NCBI RefSeq assembly: GCF_927798095.1
Contig: NZ_CAKMMF010000039.1
Location: 1 to 45,086 of the forward strand
Source: Paenibacillus plantiphilus
Lineage (GTDB): Bacteria > Bacillota > Bacilli > Paenibacillales > Paenibacillaceae
Reading direction: 5' to 3'
Length of the DNA: 45,086 nt
The position numbers and the translations under genes are program-made. The notes beneath the pieces are model-generated. The model saw nothing but the letters and a program-made list of their open reading frames with translations, was not told where the DNA came from and searched no databases. Positions 7,904-16,214 of this stretch are shown here, piece by piece (positions within the stretch are counted from its first letter, which is position 1; every line of letters begins with the position of its first letter).

Positions 7904-9019
7904 TTATTTATACCCGCGCATAATAAACATATACAGATCTTTGAACACATTGGCACGGTTAAAGGCATCCAATATGACGAGCGAGACGGGCCCGATTATA
8001 AGCCCCAGCACGCCAAAAAGCTTTAGTCCGACGAACATGGCGATTAAGGTTGAAAGTGGATCGAGACCGACGCTGCTTGCCAGAACTTTGGGCTCCAAGA
8101 TTTGACGGGCAACGAGAATGACTGCGTATAACACGGACAGCCCGATGCCGAGGGAAATATCTCCGTAAATAAATGTGTAAGCGATCCATGGAACCATAGC
8201 CGCCCCTACCCCTAAGTAGGGCAGGAGGTCGATTAGTCCGATAAGAAGGCCAATCGTAATGGCATAATCCACACCCAGAATTAGCAGGCCGATAATAACA
8301 ACGACAGCAGTAATGGAGATCATAATAAGCTGAGCACGCAAATAGCCAAACAGCGCTTTCTGCAGATCGGTCCAGACTGCGGAAGTTGATTTCCGTATAG
8401 CAGCAGGAAACCAGCCTTGAATTCTCTTTTGATGGCGGGACCAGTCCTTGCTTATAAAAAAAGCGGCGAGAATGACGACGATCATGATTGTCGCGGCATT
8501 CGGCAGAGATGATATGATATTGACTATGCCATTGATGAAGAAGCTGATGATATCCGTGCTTGTTTTTGCTAACAGATTGGCTGTGTCGGATATGCGCGTG
8601 TTGATCGTTTCCTGATAATTAGGATTTTCCTCATAAAAGGTGCTGAGCTTCTTAATGAGGCTTTGAATCTCCGGAAGGGCAAGCAGACGATCAAATTCTG
8701 TTTTCCACCAGGCCACTGTACTTTCCAGTGATTTGGAGAGATGAATAATTTCGACCACGATTCGCGTAATCAATGCGGATACAATCGTAAGCATAGCGAT
8801 AATGAATAGAAGAAGCGAAATCGTTACGCCCAGCCAGCGTGGCAGCTTCAGCTTGACTTGCATCAGGTTGACGATTGGATTGAGAGCGTAAGCAAGCAGC
8901 CAGCCCAAAACAAACGGATACACAAATGGTGTAACATAGAGTAGAGCCAGTATGAGAATGATTATTCCCGCAACAACAAGAGCTGCACGGCTAACACGCC
9001 GCCACATCGCACGATCCAT
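7904..9019 (-). CDS. ytvI: Sporulation integral membrane protein YtvI (AI-2E/UPF0118 family)
   Basis: A 371-residue polytopic membrane protein of the AI-2E transporter-like family, in the YtvI branch that is known from spore formers. Two N-terminal transmembrane segments (about 12-45) are followed by one at about 55-80, a long soluble helical region (about 90-170), then a C-terminal membrane half with DLLPYLGVGAAMVPW and the conserved PKVLASSVGLDPLSTLIAMFVG. The start is the ATG at the complement of 9019, served by a perfect AGGAGG 6-7 bases upstream; a longer frame to 9049 lacks a site. In B. subtilis ytvI lies between fxsA and citZ in the same direction; here it is on the opposite strand and separated from citZ by ppk and ppx. 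Transport substrate unknown. Confidence 0.88.
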   Translation of the reverse strand: MDRAMWRRVSRAALVVAGIIILILALLYVTPFVYPFVLGWLLAYALNPIVNLMQVKLKLPRWLGVTISLLLFIIAMLTIVSALITRIVVEIIHLSKSLESTVAWWKTEFDRLLALPEIQSLIKKLSTFYEENPNYQETINTRISDTANLLAKTSTDIISFFINGIVNIISSLPNAATIMIVVILAAFFISKDWSRHQKRIQGWFPAAIRKSTSAVWTDLQKALFGYLRAQLIMISITAVVVIIGLLILGVDYAITIGLLIGLIDLLPYLGVGAAMVPWIAYTFIYGDISLGIGLSVLYAVILVARQILEPKVLASSVGLDPLSTLIAMFVGLKLFGVLGLIIGPVSLVILDAFNRANVFKDLYMFIMRGYK

Positions 9020-9030
9020 AGGCTTCCTCC

Positions 9031-9110
9031 TAAAAGTTTTGCGAAGCAAAACTGGCTTCGTAAGTATGAGCTAAAGTTTTGCGAAGCAAAACTGGCTTCG
9101 TAAGCATGAG
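9031..9110. repeat. Two 40-bp direct repeats containing a palindrome
   Basis: Copies at 9031-9070 and 9071-9110 differ at three positions. Each contains AGTTTTGC GAA GCAAAACT, an 8-bp perfect hairpin with a 3-base loop, overlapping a second inverted pair GAAGC/GCTTC. The array lies in the leader of ytvI and its first copy abuts the ytvI ribosome binding site (complement of 9022-9028). Confidence 0.85.
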
Positions 9111-9141
9111 CTAAATAAATCGGTTATCCATCCGTTCATAA

Positions 9142-9318
9142 CTGCAAAAGTACATCTCCTTCGTCTAATGCAGCCTCATACAAACAGAGTAACTGCAAAA
9201 ATGCATCAAGTATCGCCAGAATCCAGTATAAACGGTACTTTCCTGCTTTTTTGATGTACTTTTGCAGCTAAGTTGCTTGAAATGGTCGTTTCTGGCCATA
9301 TTAGCTGTATTTTTGCAG
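9142..9318. repeat. Interspersed repeat with four copies of a 15-mer, two direct then two inverted
   Basis: CTGCAAAAGTACATC at 9142-9156 recurs exactly inverted at 9253-9267. A variant CTGCAAAAATGCATC at 9193-9207 has an inverted partner at 9305-9318. The direct pair is spaced 51 bases and the inverted pair 52, so the whole 177-bp segment is a symmetrical module. It carries no gene and lies in the 620-base gap between ytvI and ppk. Confidence 0.75.
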
Positions 9319-9460
9319 TAGCGTAGTAAAGGAGATGGCAGCCGGCAACAGGCTAATGAAGCCATCCGTTGTGATTGTTCCATGGGACTTTTTATCGACC
9401 TGAAAACTATTGTATCACGGAGGAACATGTTTACCAAAATACAACAACCAAATATATGGC

Positions 9461-9514
9461 TTTACGCTCTATTTACAATCCATTAACATGAGACTAACAG
9501 AACTCCTGCATAAT
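9461..9514 (+). promoter_or_regulatory. Pho box and -10 element upstream of ppk
   Basis: Four hexamers resembling the PhoP half-site TTAACA stand at exact 11-base spacing: TTTACG (9461), TTTACA (9472), TTAACA (9483) and CTAACA (9494). A -10-like CATAAT begins at 9509, ten bases after the last unit. This arrangement of direct TT(A/T/C)ACA repeats with 5-base gaps just upstream of a -10 is the known layout of PhoP-activated promoters in Bacillus. It predicts that ppk is induced by phosphate limitation. The transcription start would be near 9521, leaving a leader of about 120 bases. Confidence 0.8.
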
Positions 9515-9639
9515 GAAGAGAATCATGTCGCGGCAGCGCAATCGAGCTTGATACCGCGATTGAACAATAGCGCTTACGCACTGCGAAGAAAGACATGGCA
9601 ACCGCAACACCTTTGTACAAAGCTGAGGAGGATTAAATT

Positions 9640-11697
9640 GTGACCAGACCATTGCCGCACTATGTCAATCGAGATCTAAGCTGGATCGAATTTAATAGAC
9701 GAGTATTGGAGGAAGCGCAGGACGCAGGCAGTCCGCTGCTTGAGCGCGTGAAATTTCTGGCCATCATGTCGAGCAATCTCGATGAATTTATGAGCGTTCG
9801 AGTAGCAGGCATACAAGATCAAATCAAGGCTGGGTATACGAAAAAGGATTTCACAGGCTATACGCCGGCAGGACTATGGAAGCGTCTTATGAAACGGACC
9901 TCTCTAATGGTCGCCGATCAATACAAGACTTATCGAGAGGTGCTTCGCGATCTGGCGAAGCATGGCATTTGCTTCCGTGATATCGAAGAGCTGAATGCAA
10001 CTCAGACGAAAGCTGTCGATGACTATTTTCACGAAATTGTATTTCCTGTGCTTACCCCGATGGCTGTCGATCAAAGCAGGCCATTTCCGCTGCTCCATAC
10101 AAAGGAATTATATTTATCCGTACTGCTCGGGCGAGAGAATGTGCCCCCGGAGGAAGAGCCATACATTGCGATTGTTCAAGTGCCGTCTATTCTGCAGCGC
10201 TTCGTGGCGGTGCCGGGCAGATTGAACAGCAAGAAGACGGAGTTCATTCTGCTTGAAGATCTGATTGAACGCCATATCAATACGTTGTTCAACGGCTATA
10301 CGATGATTGATGTGCATCCGTTCCGACTGACGCGGAATGCGGATTTGACGCTCAATGAAGAAGGCGCGGAGGATTTGCTGGAAGAGATAGAGAAGGAGAT
10401 TCGCCGCCGCCGCTGGGGCATGCCGGTTCGACTCGAATATGGCAAAGGCATGCATCCATATGCGCTTCAATTGCTTCAGGATGAACTGGAGCTTGGCGAG
10501 AATATTATTGAGATTGACGGACCGCTTGATCTAAGCTTTCTTATGCGCTTCGCAGGATCTCTGCCAGGCTATGATTCGCTGCGCTTCGAGCGAATGGAAC
10601 CCGTCTATCCGCAGGAGTTCGATCGTGCCGAAGATATGTTCACGATTCTTCGTTCGGAGGATGTGCTGGTCTACCATCCCTATGAAGCCTTTGAGTCTGT
10701 GAATGATTTTGTGACGGAAGCGGCATATGATCCTGATGTATTGGCGATCAAGATGACGCTGTATCGTGTCAGCGGGCAGTCTGCTCTCGTTCAAGCGCTG
10801 GCGAAAGCGGCTGAATCAGGCAAGCAGGTCACCGTCGTTGTTGAGTTGAAGGCAAGATTCGATGAGGAGCGCAATATCGCGTGGGCGCGTCAGCTGGAGA
10901 AGGCGGGCTGTCATGTCGTGTACGGACTTGTAGGACTCAAAACACATGCCAAGATTACGCTCGTCGTTCGCAGAGAGCAGCAGGTGCTGAGACGATACGT
11001 TCATGTCGGAACAGGCAACTACAATGACAATACAGCGAAGCTGTACACCGATTTCGGCCTCTTCACCTCCCATCCAGTCATTGGAGCAGATGCATCCGCT
11101 TTGTTTAATGAAGTGACGGGCTACTCGTCGCCGTATGAATGGAAGGCATTCGGGGTAGCGCCGTCCGATTTGATGCAGAAGCTGTTCGGCTTGATTGAGC
11201 GAGAGCAGCAGCATGCGCTTGAAGGAAAGCCGGCACGCATAATTGCCAAAATGAACAGCCTATCGAATCAGGAGATGATCGATAAGCTGTATGAGGCTTC
11301 ACAGGCTGGCGTGCAGATCGAGCTTATTGTGCGCGGCGTCTGCTGCCTGCGACCAGGTGTTCCCGGACGCAGCGAGAACATTCGCGTCATAAGCATCGTC
11401 GACCGTTTCCTGGAGCATTCACGCGTCATGTACTTTCATAATGGCGGGGAAGAGGAAGTATATCTGTCAAGCGCGGACTGGATGACAAGGAATCTGACCC
11501 GCCGCATTGAGCTGATGTGCCCTGTATTCGATCCGCGTCTTCGCAAGTATATGATCAATGTGCTGCGGTTGAACTTAGACGATAATGTGAAATCCCGCGA
11601 GCTTCTGCCCAGCGGCAGCTATCAGTTCGTTGCGAATGATTCGCCGCCGATGCGCAGTCAGTTCGAGGCCAGAAAAATCGCCAATTGGAAAAATTAG
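9640..11697 (+). CDS. ppk: Polyphosphate kinase 1
   Basis: Membrane-associated enzyme that reversibly builds inorganic polyphosphate from ATP. At 685 residues it is full length, with the N-terminal domain (RDLSWIEFNRRVLEEA, residues 11-26; LAIMSSNLDEFMSVR, 40-54), the middle domain, and two C-terminal phospholipase D-like domains. His436 in LKTHAKITL matches the E. coli phosphorylated histidine, and HVGTGNYND (His455) forms the second active-site motif; VMYFHNGG near residue 590 supplies the third conserved histidine. The start is GTG 9640 with GAGGAGGA 7 bases upstream. A four-unit Pho box lies upstream. ppk and ppx are convergent and their stop codons overlap within TTAG at 11694-11697. Confidence 0.97.
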   Translation: MTRPLPHYVNRDLSWIEFNRRVLEEAQDAGSPLLERVKFLAIMSSNLDEFMSVRVAGIQDQIKAGYTKKDFTGYTPAGLWKRLMKRTSLMVADQYKTYREVLRDLAKHGICFRDIEELNATQTKAVDDYFHEIVFPVLTPMAVDQSRPFPLLHTKELYLSVLLGRENVPPEEEPYIAIVQVPSILQRFVAVPGRLNSKKTEFILLEDLIERHINTLFNGYTMIDVHPFRLTRNADLTLNEEGAEDLLEEIEKEIRRRRWGMPVRLEYGKGMHPYALQLLQDELELGENIIEIDGPLDLSFLMRFAGSLPGYDSLRFERMEPVYPQEFDRAEDMFTILRSEDVLVYHPYEAFESVNDFVTEAAYDPDVLAIKMTLYRVSGQSALVQALAKAAESGKQVTVVVELKARFDEERNIAWARQLEKAGCHVVYGLVGLKTHAKITLVVRREQQVLRRYVHVGTGNYNDNTAKLYTDFGLFTSHPVIGADASALFNEVTGYSSPYEWKAFGVAPSDLMQKLFGLIEREQQHALEGKPARIIAKMNSLSNQEMIDKLYEASQAGVQIELIVRGVCCLRPGVPGRSENIRVISIVDRFLEHSRVMYFHNGGEEEVYLSSADWMTRNLTRRIELMCPVFDPRLRKYMINVLRLNLDDNVKSRELLPSGSYQFVANDSPPMRSQFEARKIANWKN

Positions 11698-13220
11698 CGG
11701 TAATCAGGCAATGTCAGCACTGGCGCAAGTCCCCAAATCTTTTTGAAATCCTCTGCCATCGCATCGACTTCCTTGCGTTCGATTGCCAATACTCCATCTG
11801 CTCGAATAGCGTGCAGATGGAGTTTGCCGTTAAGGGGCTCGGCAGCGAGCCGGCCAATCGCCTGCGTCTCGCTCCGATCAAGCGCGATCGCAAGCTGCAG
11901 CAGAATGCCGAGCCTGGCGATCAGTTGGAGGTCGGCCTCGTCCAGCATAGGCCTGTATGCCGCAACCTGTCCTCTGACACGATTCTTGCCCTTGTAGGAT
12001 GCGATCGCAGCGCAGAGCAGCGTCTCACGATGCGACAGGCCGTGAATATTTGAATTGATCATTAGATAAAAGGTATGCTTGGAATAATCATAATAGTCGA
12101 TACTGGCGCCAATCCGGAAGAGCGTCGATGCTGTATCAATAAGCAAACGCGCCCTTTCGGGGGATGGATACTGCGGCTCCAATGCATCAAACAGCTGGAG
12201 CGCGATGCGATTCACCTGCGATACATGCTGCTTCGGAGCTTCCGGATGAAGGGCAGCGAGATTAGTGACACTGAACATGAGCGGATCATCAAGCTGCGGC
12301 CGTTCCGGGAAGCGTGTTGCGAAGAACAATCCATCCCTGAGGCCGGAGCCGCAGATCAAATAATTCGAAGCGCGCAGAATGGTTGAGAAGGTCCGCAGGA
12401 TTGCCATTCCGGGAACGATAATATCGAGACGATCCTTCGATAGGCCGGCTACTTTGCGGCGCTTGTCAAGCGTCTGCGAGCGCAGCTCCTCGAACAGCTC
12501 GTCAACCGCCGCTCTGGAGATCGGGTAGTTGTGGAAGCTGTCGAAGGAATATTTGATGCTGGCTTGATGGATTTTGGCAAGCGAACGGACTGTGCCCCCG
12601 ACACCGACAAGGGGAAGCCCCGGGGAGTTCTTAAGCCATTGTTCGCTCGCAGCTGCCAGATGGATCATTTGTTCCAGCGCTTGAAGCCCGCCGTTCTCCA
12701 GCATTCCCCGCTGCGCGAATTGGCGCGTTATGCTGACACAGCCGAAGGGGAAAGAGACGGATTGAATGAGCTTGCGATTCATGAACAGAGAAACCTCTGT
12801 GCTTCCGCCGCCGATGTCGATCAGAAACCCGCTGTCAATATCCATGGAATTGATCATCCCGAGAAACCCGAACCCGGCCTCCTCCTGGCCGGACAGCAGC
12901 TCAATGGACAAGCCGCTTTCTGCTTCTACACGCTCCAGAATTTGCTGGCGGTTGGTTGCATTGCGTATAGCTGCGGTTGCTACCGCGCGAATTAGCCCTG
13001 TGCGATGATGCGCGCATATGAGGCGGAAATGATTGATCATTTCGATGAGCTCATTAATTTTATGATCCGGCAGGCTGCCGGTATCGTCGATTTGCTCGCT
13101 GAGCCGCGCTGACCGCTTGCTGCCGTCAATGACGCGGTGAGCGCCTGCCGCCGTCCGTTCATATACGACAAGGCGAATGGAGTTCGAGCCGATATCAATA
13201 ATGCCGATGCGTTGTTCCAT
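11694..13220 (-). CDS. ppx: Exopolyphosphatase (Ppx/GppA family)
   Basis: Removes terminal phosphates from polyphosphate; the family also includes pppGpp phosphatases, so guanosine pentaphosphate hydrolysis is possible. The 508-residue protein begins with the ASKHA phosphate-binding loop GIIDIGSNSIRLVVYE (residues 5-20) and has the second loop FLIDIGGGSTEVSLF near residue 140, followed by the conserved VGVGGTVRSLAKI. A C-terminal HD-like helical domain (from about residue 320, with GLSHRETLLCAAIASYKGK) is typical of the long form. The ATG at the complement of 13220 has GGAGG about 11 bases upstream. It faces ppk tail to tail, so synthesis and degradation of polyphosphate are transcribed from separate promoters and their mRNAs can overlap at the 3' ends. 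Confidence 0.94.
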   Translation of the reverse strand: MEQRIGIIDIGSNSIRLVVYERTAAGAHRVIDGSKRSARLSEQIDDTGSLPDHKINELIEMINHFRLICAHHRTGLIRAVATAAIRNATNRQQILERVEAESGLSIELLSGQEEAGFGFLGMINSMDIDSGFLIDIGGGSTEVSLFMNRKLIQSVSFPFGCVSITRQFAQRGMLENGGLQALEQMIHLAAASEQWLKNSPGLPLVGVGGTVRSLAKIHQASIKYSFDSFHNYPISRAAVDELFEELRSQTLDKRRKVAGLSKDRLDIIVPGMAILRTFSTILRASNYLICGSGLRDGLFFATRFPERPQLDDPLMFSVTNLAALHPEAPKQHVSQVNRIALQLFDALEPQYPSPERARLLIDTASTLFRIGASIDYYDYSKHTFYLMINSNIHGLSHRETLLCAAIASYKGKNRVRGQVAAYRPMLDEADLQLIARLGILLQLAIALDRSETQAIGRLAAEPLNGKLHLHAIRADGVLAIERKEVDAMAEDFKKIWGLAPVLTLPDYR

Positions 13221-13469
13221 CTTCGCTAGAGCCTCCGATATTGGTTATGGTGACAAGCTTTTATACTAAAGAATAGTGTATCATTTGTGAGGCGGAGCCA
13301 AAAGAGTGCTTTTGGTTTATACACAAATTAATGGTACGATAGAGAAGCGCGCTCGGGCGTTTAGGCTGATTCTGCATAAATATAGGTTTTGAAGTGAAAA
13401 ATGTAAAACGATGTTTAAGTGATGCGCCCCTGCGGCTGAAACTTGCAACACAAAATATTTATGGTGCCG
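13221..13469. other. Divergent intergenic region between ppx and citZ
   Basis: With the citZ promoter this 370-base gap separates two divergent genes. It contains a perfect 7-bp hairpin CCAAAAG/CTTTTGG (13298-13315) overlapping TTGGTT (13312), which is 17 bases from TACGAT (13335): a weak second plus-strand promoter candidate. On the minus strand TATAAA near 13260 could be the ppx -10. No gene was seen. Confidence 0.4.
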
Positions 13470-13524
13470 ATAAAGCATTTTTATGTGCGTTTTTGTTCAC
13501 TTCCTTGTCAAAATCCGATATGAT
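13470..13524 (+). promoter_or_regulatory. citZ promoter with CcpC-like dyad
   Basis: TTCACT (13496-13501) and TATGAT (13519-13524) are separated by 17 bases. Just upstream, ATAA-N7-TTAT (13470-13484) matches the dyad described for CcpC, the citrate-responsive LysR-type repressor of citZ and citB in Bacillus. The dyad centre is about 54 bases before the expected start site. Regulation is inferred from the motif. Confidence 0.5.
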
Positions 13525-13590
13525 TAAAGCGACGATACGGAATCGAAACCATTTCTTGCATGAAAAGCATGTATAAAAGGAGCGAGAACA

Positions 13591-14706
13591 ATGACAGCAA
13601 CCAAAGGTCTTGAAGGCATCGTCGCTACGACGTCATCGATCAGCTCGATTATTGATGGTGTACTGACATACCGCGGCATTGATATCGATGATCTGGCAGA
13701 AAACGCTTCCTTTGAGGAAGTTGCATATTTGCTTTGGTACGGCAAGCTGCCAACACAGGCGGAGCTCGAAGGTCTTATCAAACAGTTGGGCGAGAATGCT
13801 GCGATACCCGCTCAAGTTATCGAGCAATTGAAGCTTTATCCCAAGAATGCGAATACGATGGCGGCACTGCGCACCGCAGTTTCCAGCCTGGCGTTGTATG
13901 ACGAATCAGCTAATGACATGTCTCCCGAAGCGAACATTAATAAAGCGATTAAATTGCAAGCACAGCTTCCGACAGTAATTGCCGCATTTGCCCGCATTCG
14001 TGAAGGGCTAGAGCCGGTAGCGCCTAAGACAGGCGTATCTGTTGCTTACAATTTCCTTTACATGCTGAATGGACAAGAGCCGGAGGAAGTGGCAGTCAAG
14101 GCGCTGGATCAAGCGCTTGTGCTGCATGCAGATCATGAGCTGAATGCTTCTACTTTCGCTGCGCGCGTAACGGTTGCAACGCTGTCCGATATCTACTCGG
14201 GTGTAACATCGGCTATCGGGGCGCTGAAGGGTCCTCTGCATGGCGGCGCGAACGAGGCTGTTATGGTTATGCTTGAAGAGATCGGTACCTTTGACAAGGT
14301 GGAGTCTGTTATTAACGGGAAGCTCGCGAACCGGGAGAAGATTATGGGCTTTGGCCACCGTGTTTACAAGAACGGCGATCCGCGCGCGAAGCATCTGCAG
14401 AAGATGTCCCGTGAGCTGGGCAAGCTGACAGGCAACATGGAGCTGTACGAAATGTCAGTCAAGATCGAAGAGCTCGTTACCGGACAAAAGGGTCTGAAGC
14501 CTAATGTGGATTTCTATTCCGCTTCCGTCTATACGACGCTCAAAATTCCGCGTGACCTGTTTACGCCGATATTCGCGATCAGCCGCGTATCCGGATGGAC
14601 CGCTCACATTCTTGAGCAATATGAGAACAACCGCCTCATTCGTCCGCGTGCGGAGTATGTGGGTCCAGTAAACCAAAAGGTAACACCGATTGGCGAACGC
14701 AAATAG
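13591..14706 (+). CDS. citZ: Citrate synthase
   Basis: Condenses acetyl-CoA and oxaloacetate to citrate, the entry step of the TCA cycle. The 371-residue protein is of the short Gram-positive type. It shows the early DGVLTYRGIDIDDLAE, the active-site HADHELNASTFAAR (His near 190), GPLHGGANEAVM (His near 220), GFGHRVYKNGDPRAK and the C-terminal RPRAEYVGP, which includes the citrate-binding arginine. ATG 13591 has AAAGGAG about 8 bases upstream. It is followed in the same direction by icd and mdh, the usual Bacillus citZ-icd-mdh order. A gap of 166 bases before icd could hold a second promoter but I could not find a convincing one. Confidence 0.97.
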   Translation: MTATKGLEGIVATTSSISSIIDGVLTYRGIDIDDLAENASFEEVAYLLWYGKLPTQAELEGLIKQLGENAAIPAQVIEQLKLYPKNANTMAALRTAVSSLALYDESANDMSPEANINKAIKLQAQLPTVIAAFARIREGLEPVAPKTGVSVAYNFLYMLNGQEPEEVAVKALDQALVLHADHELNASTFAARVTVATLSDIYSGVTSAIGALKGPLHGGANEAVMVMLEEIGTFDKVESVINGKLANREKIMGFGHRVYKNGDPRAKHLQKMSRELGKLTGNMELYEMSVKIEELVTGQKGLKPNVDFYSASVYTTLKIPRDLFTPIFAISRVSGWTAHILEQYENNRLIRPRAEYVGPVNQKVTPIGERK

Positions 14707-14872
14707 GGAACAGTCATACGGCAGCTTACGGCAGCCGATATTGTGGCGGGGTGTTGGCATTTGACAGCGAAGTGGCTGCAAAGCCGGCTCCCGTTGTGTT
14801 ATGTTTAGTAAGCTCTACATACTAACCGATATTCGCAACTTGCAATTCAACTATCAAGGAGGAATTTAAACG

Positions 14873-16165
14873 ATGCAATTCGAAAAATTCGCACTGCCAA
14901 CAGAAGGTCAAAAAATTACGATTGACAACGGTGTACTGAATGTTCCTAATAATCCGATCATCCCTTTCATCGAGGGTGACGGTACTGGCCGCGACATCTG
15001 GAAAGCTTCCAAGCGCGTTCTGGATGCAGCTGTAGAGAAAGCCTATAACGGTGAAAAAAGCATCGCCTGGTACGAAGTTTTCGCCGGTGAGAAAGCATTC
15101 AATCAATACGGCGAATGGCTGCCTGCTGATACGCTGACAGCGATTCGTGAATATATTGTTGCGATCAAAGGTCCACTGACAACGCCAATCGGCGGCGGCA
15201 TCCGCTCCCTGAACGTAGCGCTTCGTCAAGAGCTTGACCTGTACGTATGTCTTCGCCCTGTTCGTTACTTCGACGGCGTGCCTTCCCCAGTGAAGCGCCC
15301 TGAGCTTGTCAACATGGTTATTTTCCGTGAAAATACAGAGGATATCTATGCAGGCATCGAGTACCAAGAGGGCTCTGCAGAAGTGAAAAAGGTTATTGAA
15401 TTCCTGCAAAACGAAATGGGCGTTAACAAAATCCGTTTCCCTGAGACTTCCGGAATCGGCATTAAGCCTGTATCGGCTGAGGGCTCCAAGCGTCTTGCTC
15501 GCGCCGCTATCGAATATGCGCTGAAGCATGGCCGCAAATCCCTCACGCTTGTACACAAAGGCAATATCATGAAATTTACAGAAGGCGCGTTCAAGAACTG
15601 GGGCTACGAGGTGGCTGAGCAAGAGTTCGCGGATCAAACCTTCACTTGGGGTCAATATGATCGCATTAAAGAAGCAGAGGGCACAGACGCTGCGAACAAA
15701 GCACAGAAGGATGCAGAAGCAGCTGGCAAGCTGATTGTGAAGGATGCGATTGCTGATATCGCGCTGCAACAAGTTCTGACACGTCCAACTGACTTTGACG
15801 TTATCGCTACGCTGAACCTGAACGGCGACTACCTCTCTGACGCATTGGCTGCGCAAGTAGGCGGCATCGGTATTGCACCAGGAGCGAACATCAACTATCT
15901 GACTGGCCATGCGATCTTCGAAGCTACGCACGGTACGGCTCCTAAATATGCGGATCTGGATGTTGTAAACCCAGGCTCGGTTATCCTATCCGGCGTTATG
16001 CTGCTTGAGCACCTGGGCTGGCAGGAAGCGGCTGACATGATCTACAAAGGCTTGGAAACGTCGATCAACAACAAAACAGTAACGTACGACTTCGCTCGTC
16101 TAATGGAAGGCGCAACCGAAGTGAAATGCTCCGCGTTCGCTGACGAAATTATTAAAAATCTGTAG
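14873..16165 (+). CDS. icd: NADP-dependent isocitrate dehydrogenase
   Basis: Oxidatively decarboxylates isocitrate to 2-oxoglutarate with NADP. The 430-residue protein has the isopropylmalate/isocitrate dehydrogenase fold: [14 protein letters not shown] near the N-terminus, the substrate loop [15 protein letters not shown] (the serine here is the one phosphorylated in E. coli), [38 protein letters not shown], the metal-binding [17 protein letters not shown] and [10 protein letters not shown]. The length is normal for the bacterial dimeric enzyme. AAGGAGG lies about 9 bases before ATG 14873. It sits between citZ and mdh, 49 bases upstream of mdh. Confidence 0.97.
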   Translation: MQFEKFALPTEGQKITIDNGVLNVPNNPIIPFIEGDGTGRDIWKASKRVLDAAVEKAYNGEKSIAWYEVFAGEKAFNQYGEWLPADTLTAIREYIVAIKGPLTTPIGGGIRSLNVALRQELDLYVCLRPVRYFDGVPSPVKRPELVNMVIFRENTEDIYAGIEYQEGSAEVKKVIEFLQNEMGVNKIRFPETSGIGIKPVSAEGSKRLARAAIEYALKHGRKSLTLVHKGNIMKFTEGAFKNWGYEVAEQEFADQTFTWGQYDRIKEAEGTDAANKAQKDAEAAGKLIVKDAIADIALQQVLTRPTDFDVIATLNLNGDYLSDALAAQVGGIGIAPGANINYLTGHAIFEATHGTAPKYADLDVVNPGSVILSGVMLLEHLGWQEAADMIYKGLETSINNKTVTYDFARLMEGATEVKCSAFADEIIKNL

Positions 16166-16214
16166 TTTGCTAATTGCAGCACATACAATATAATTTCGGG
16201 AGGCAATTGGGAAA

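Noticed and set aside
9040..9115. SigE-type promoter for ytvI in the 40-bp repeats
   Set aside because: CATACTTA words occur in the repeats but no matching -35 element at proper distance.
9410..9643. 77-codon plus-strand frame upstream of ppk
   Set aside because: It covers the Pho box and promoter and runs into the ppk ribosome binding site; composition is not protein-like.
13221..13300. Pho box upstream of ppx
   Set aside because: CTCACA-N5-TACACT on the minus strand has only two poor half-sites, unlike the four-unit box at ppk.
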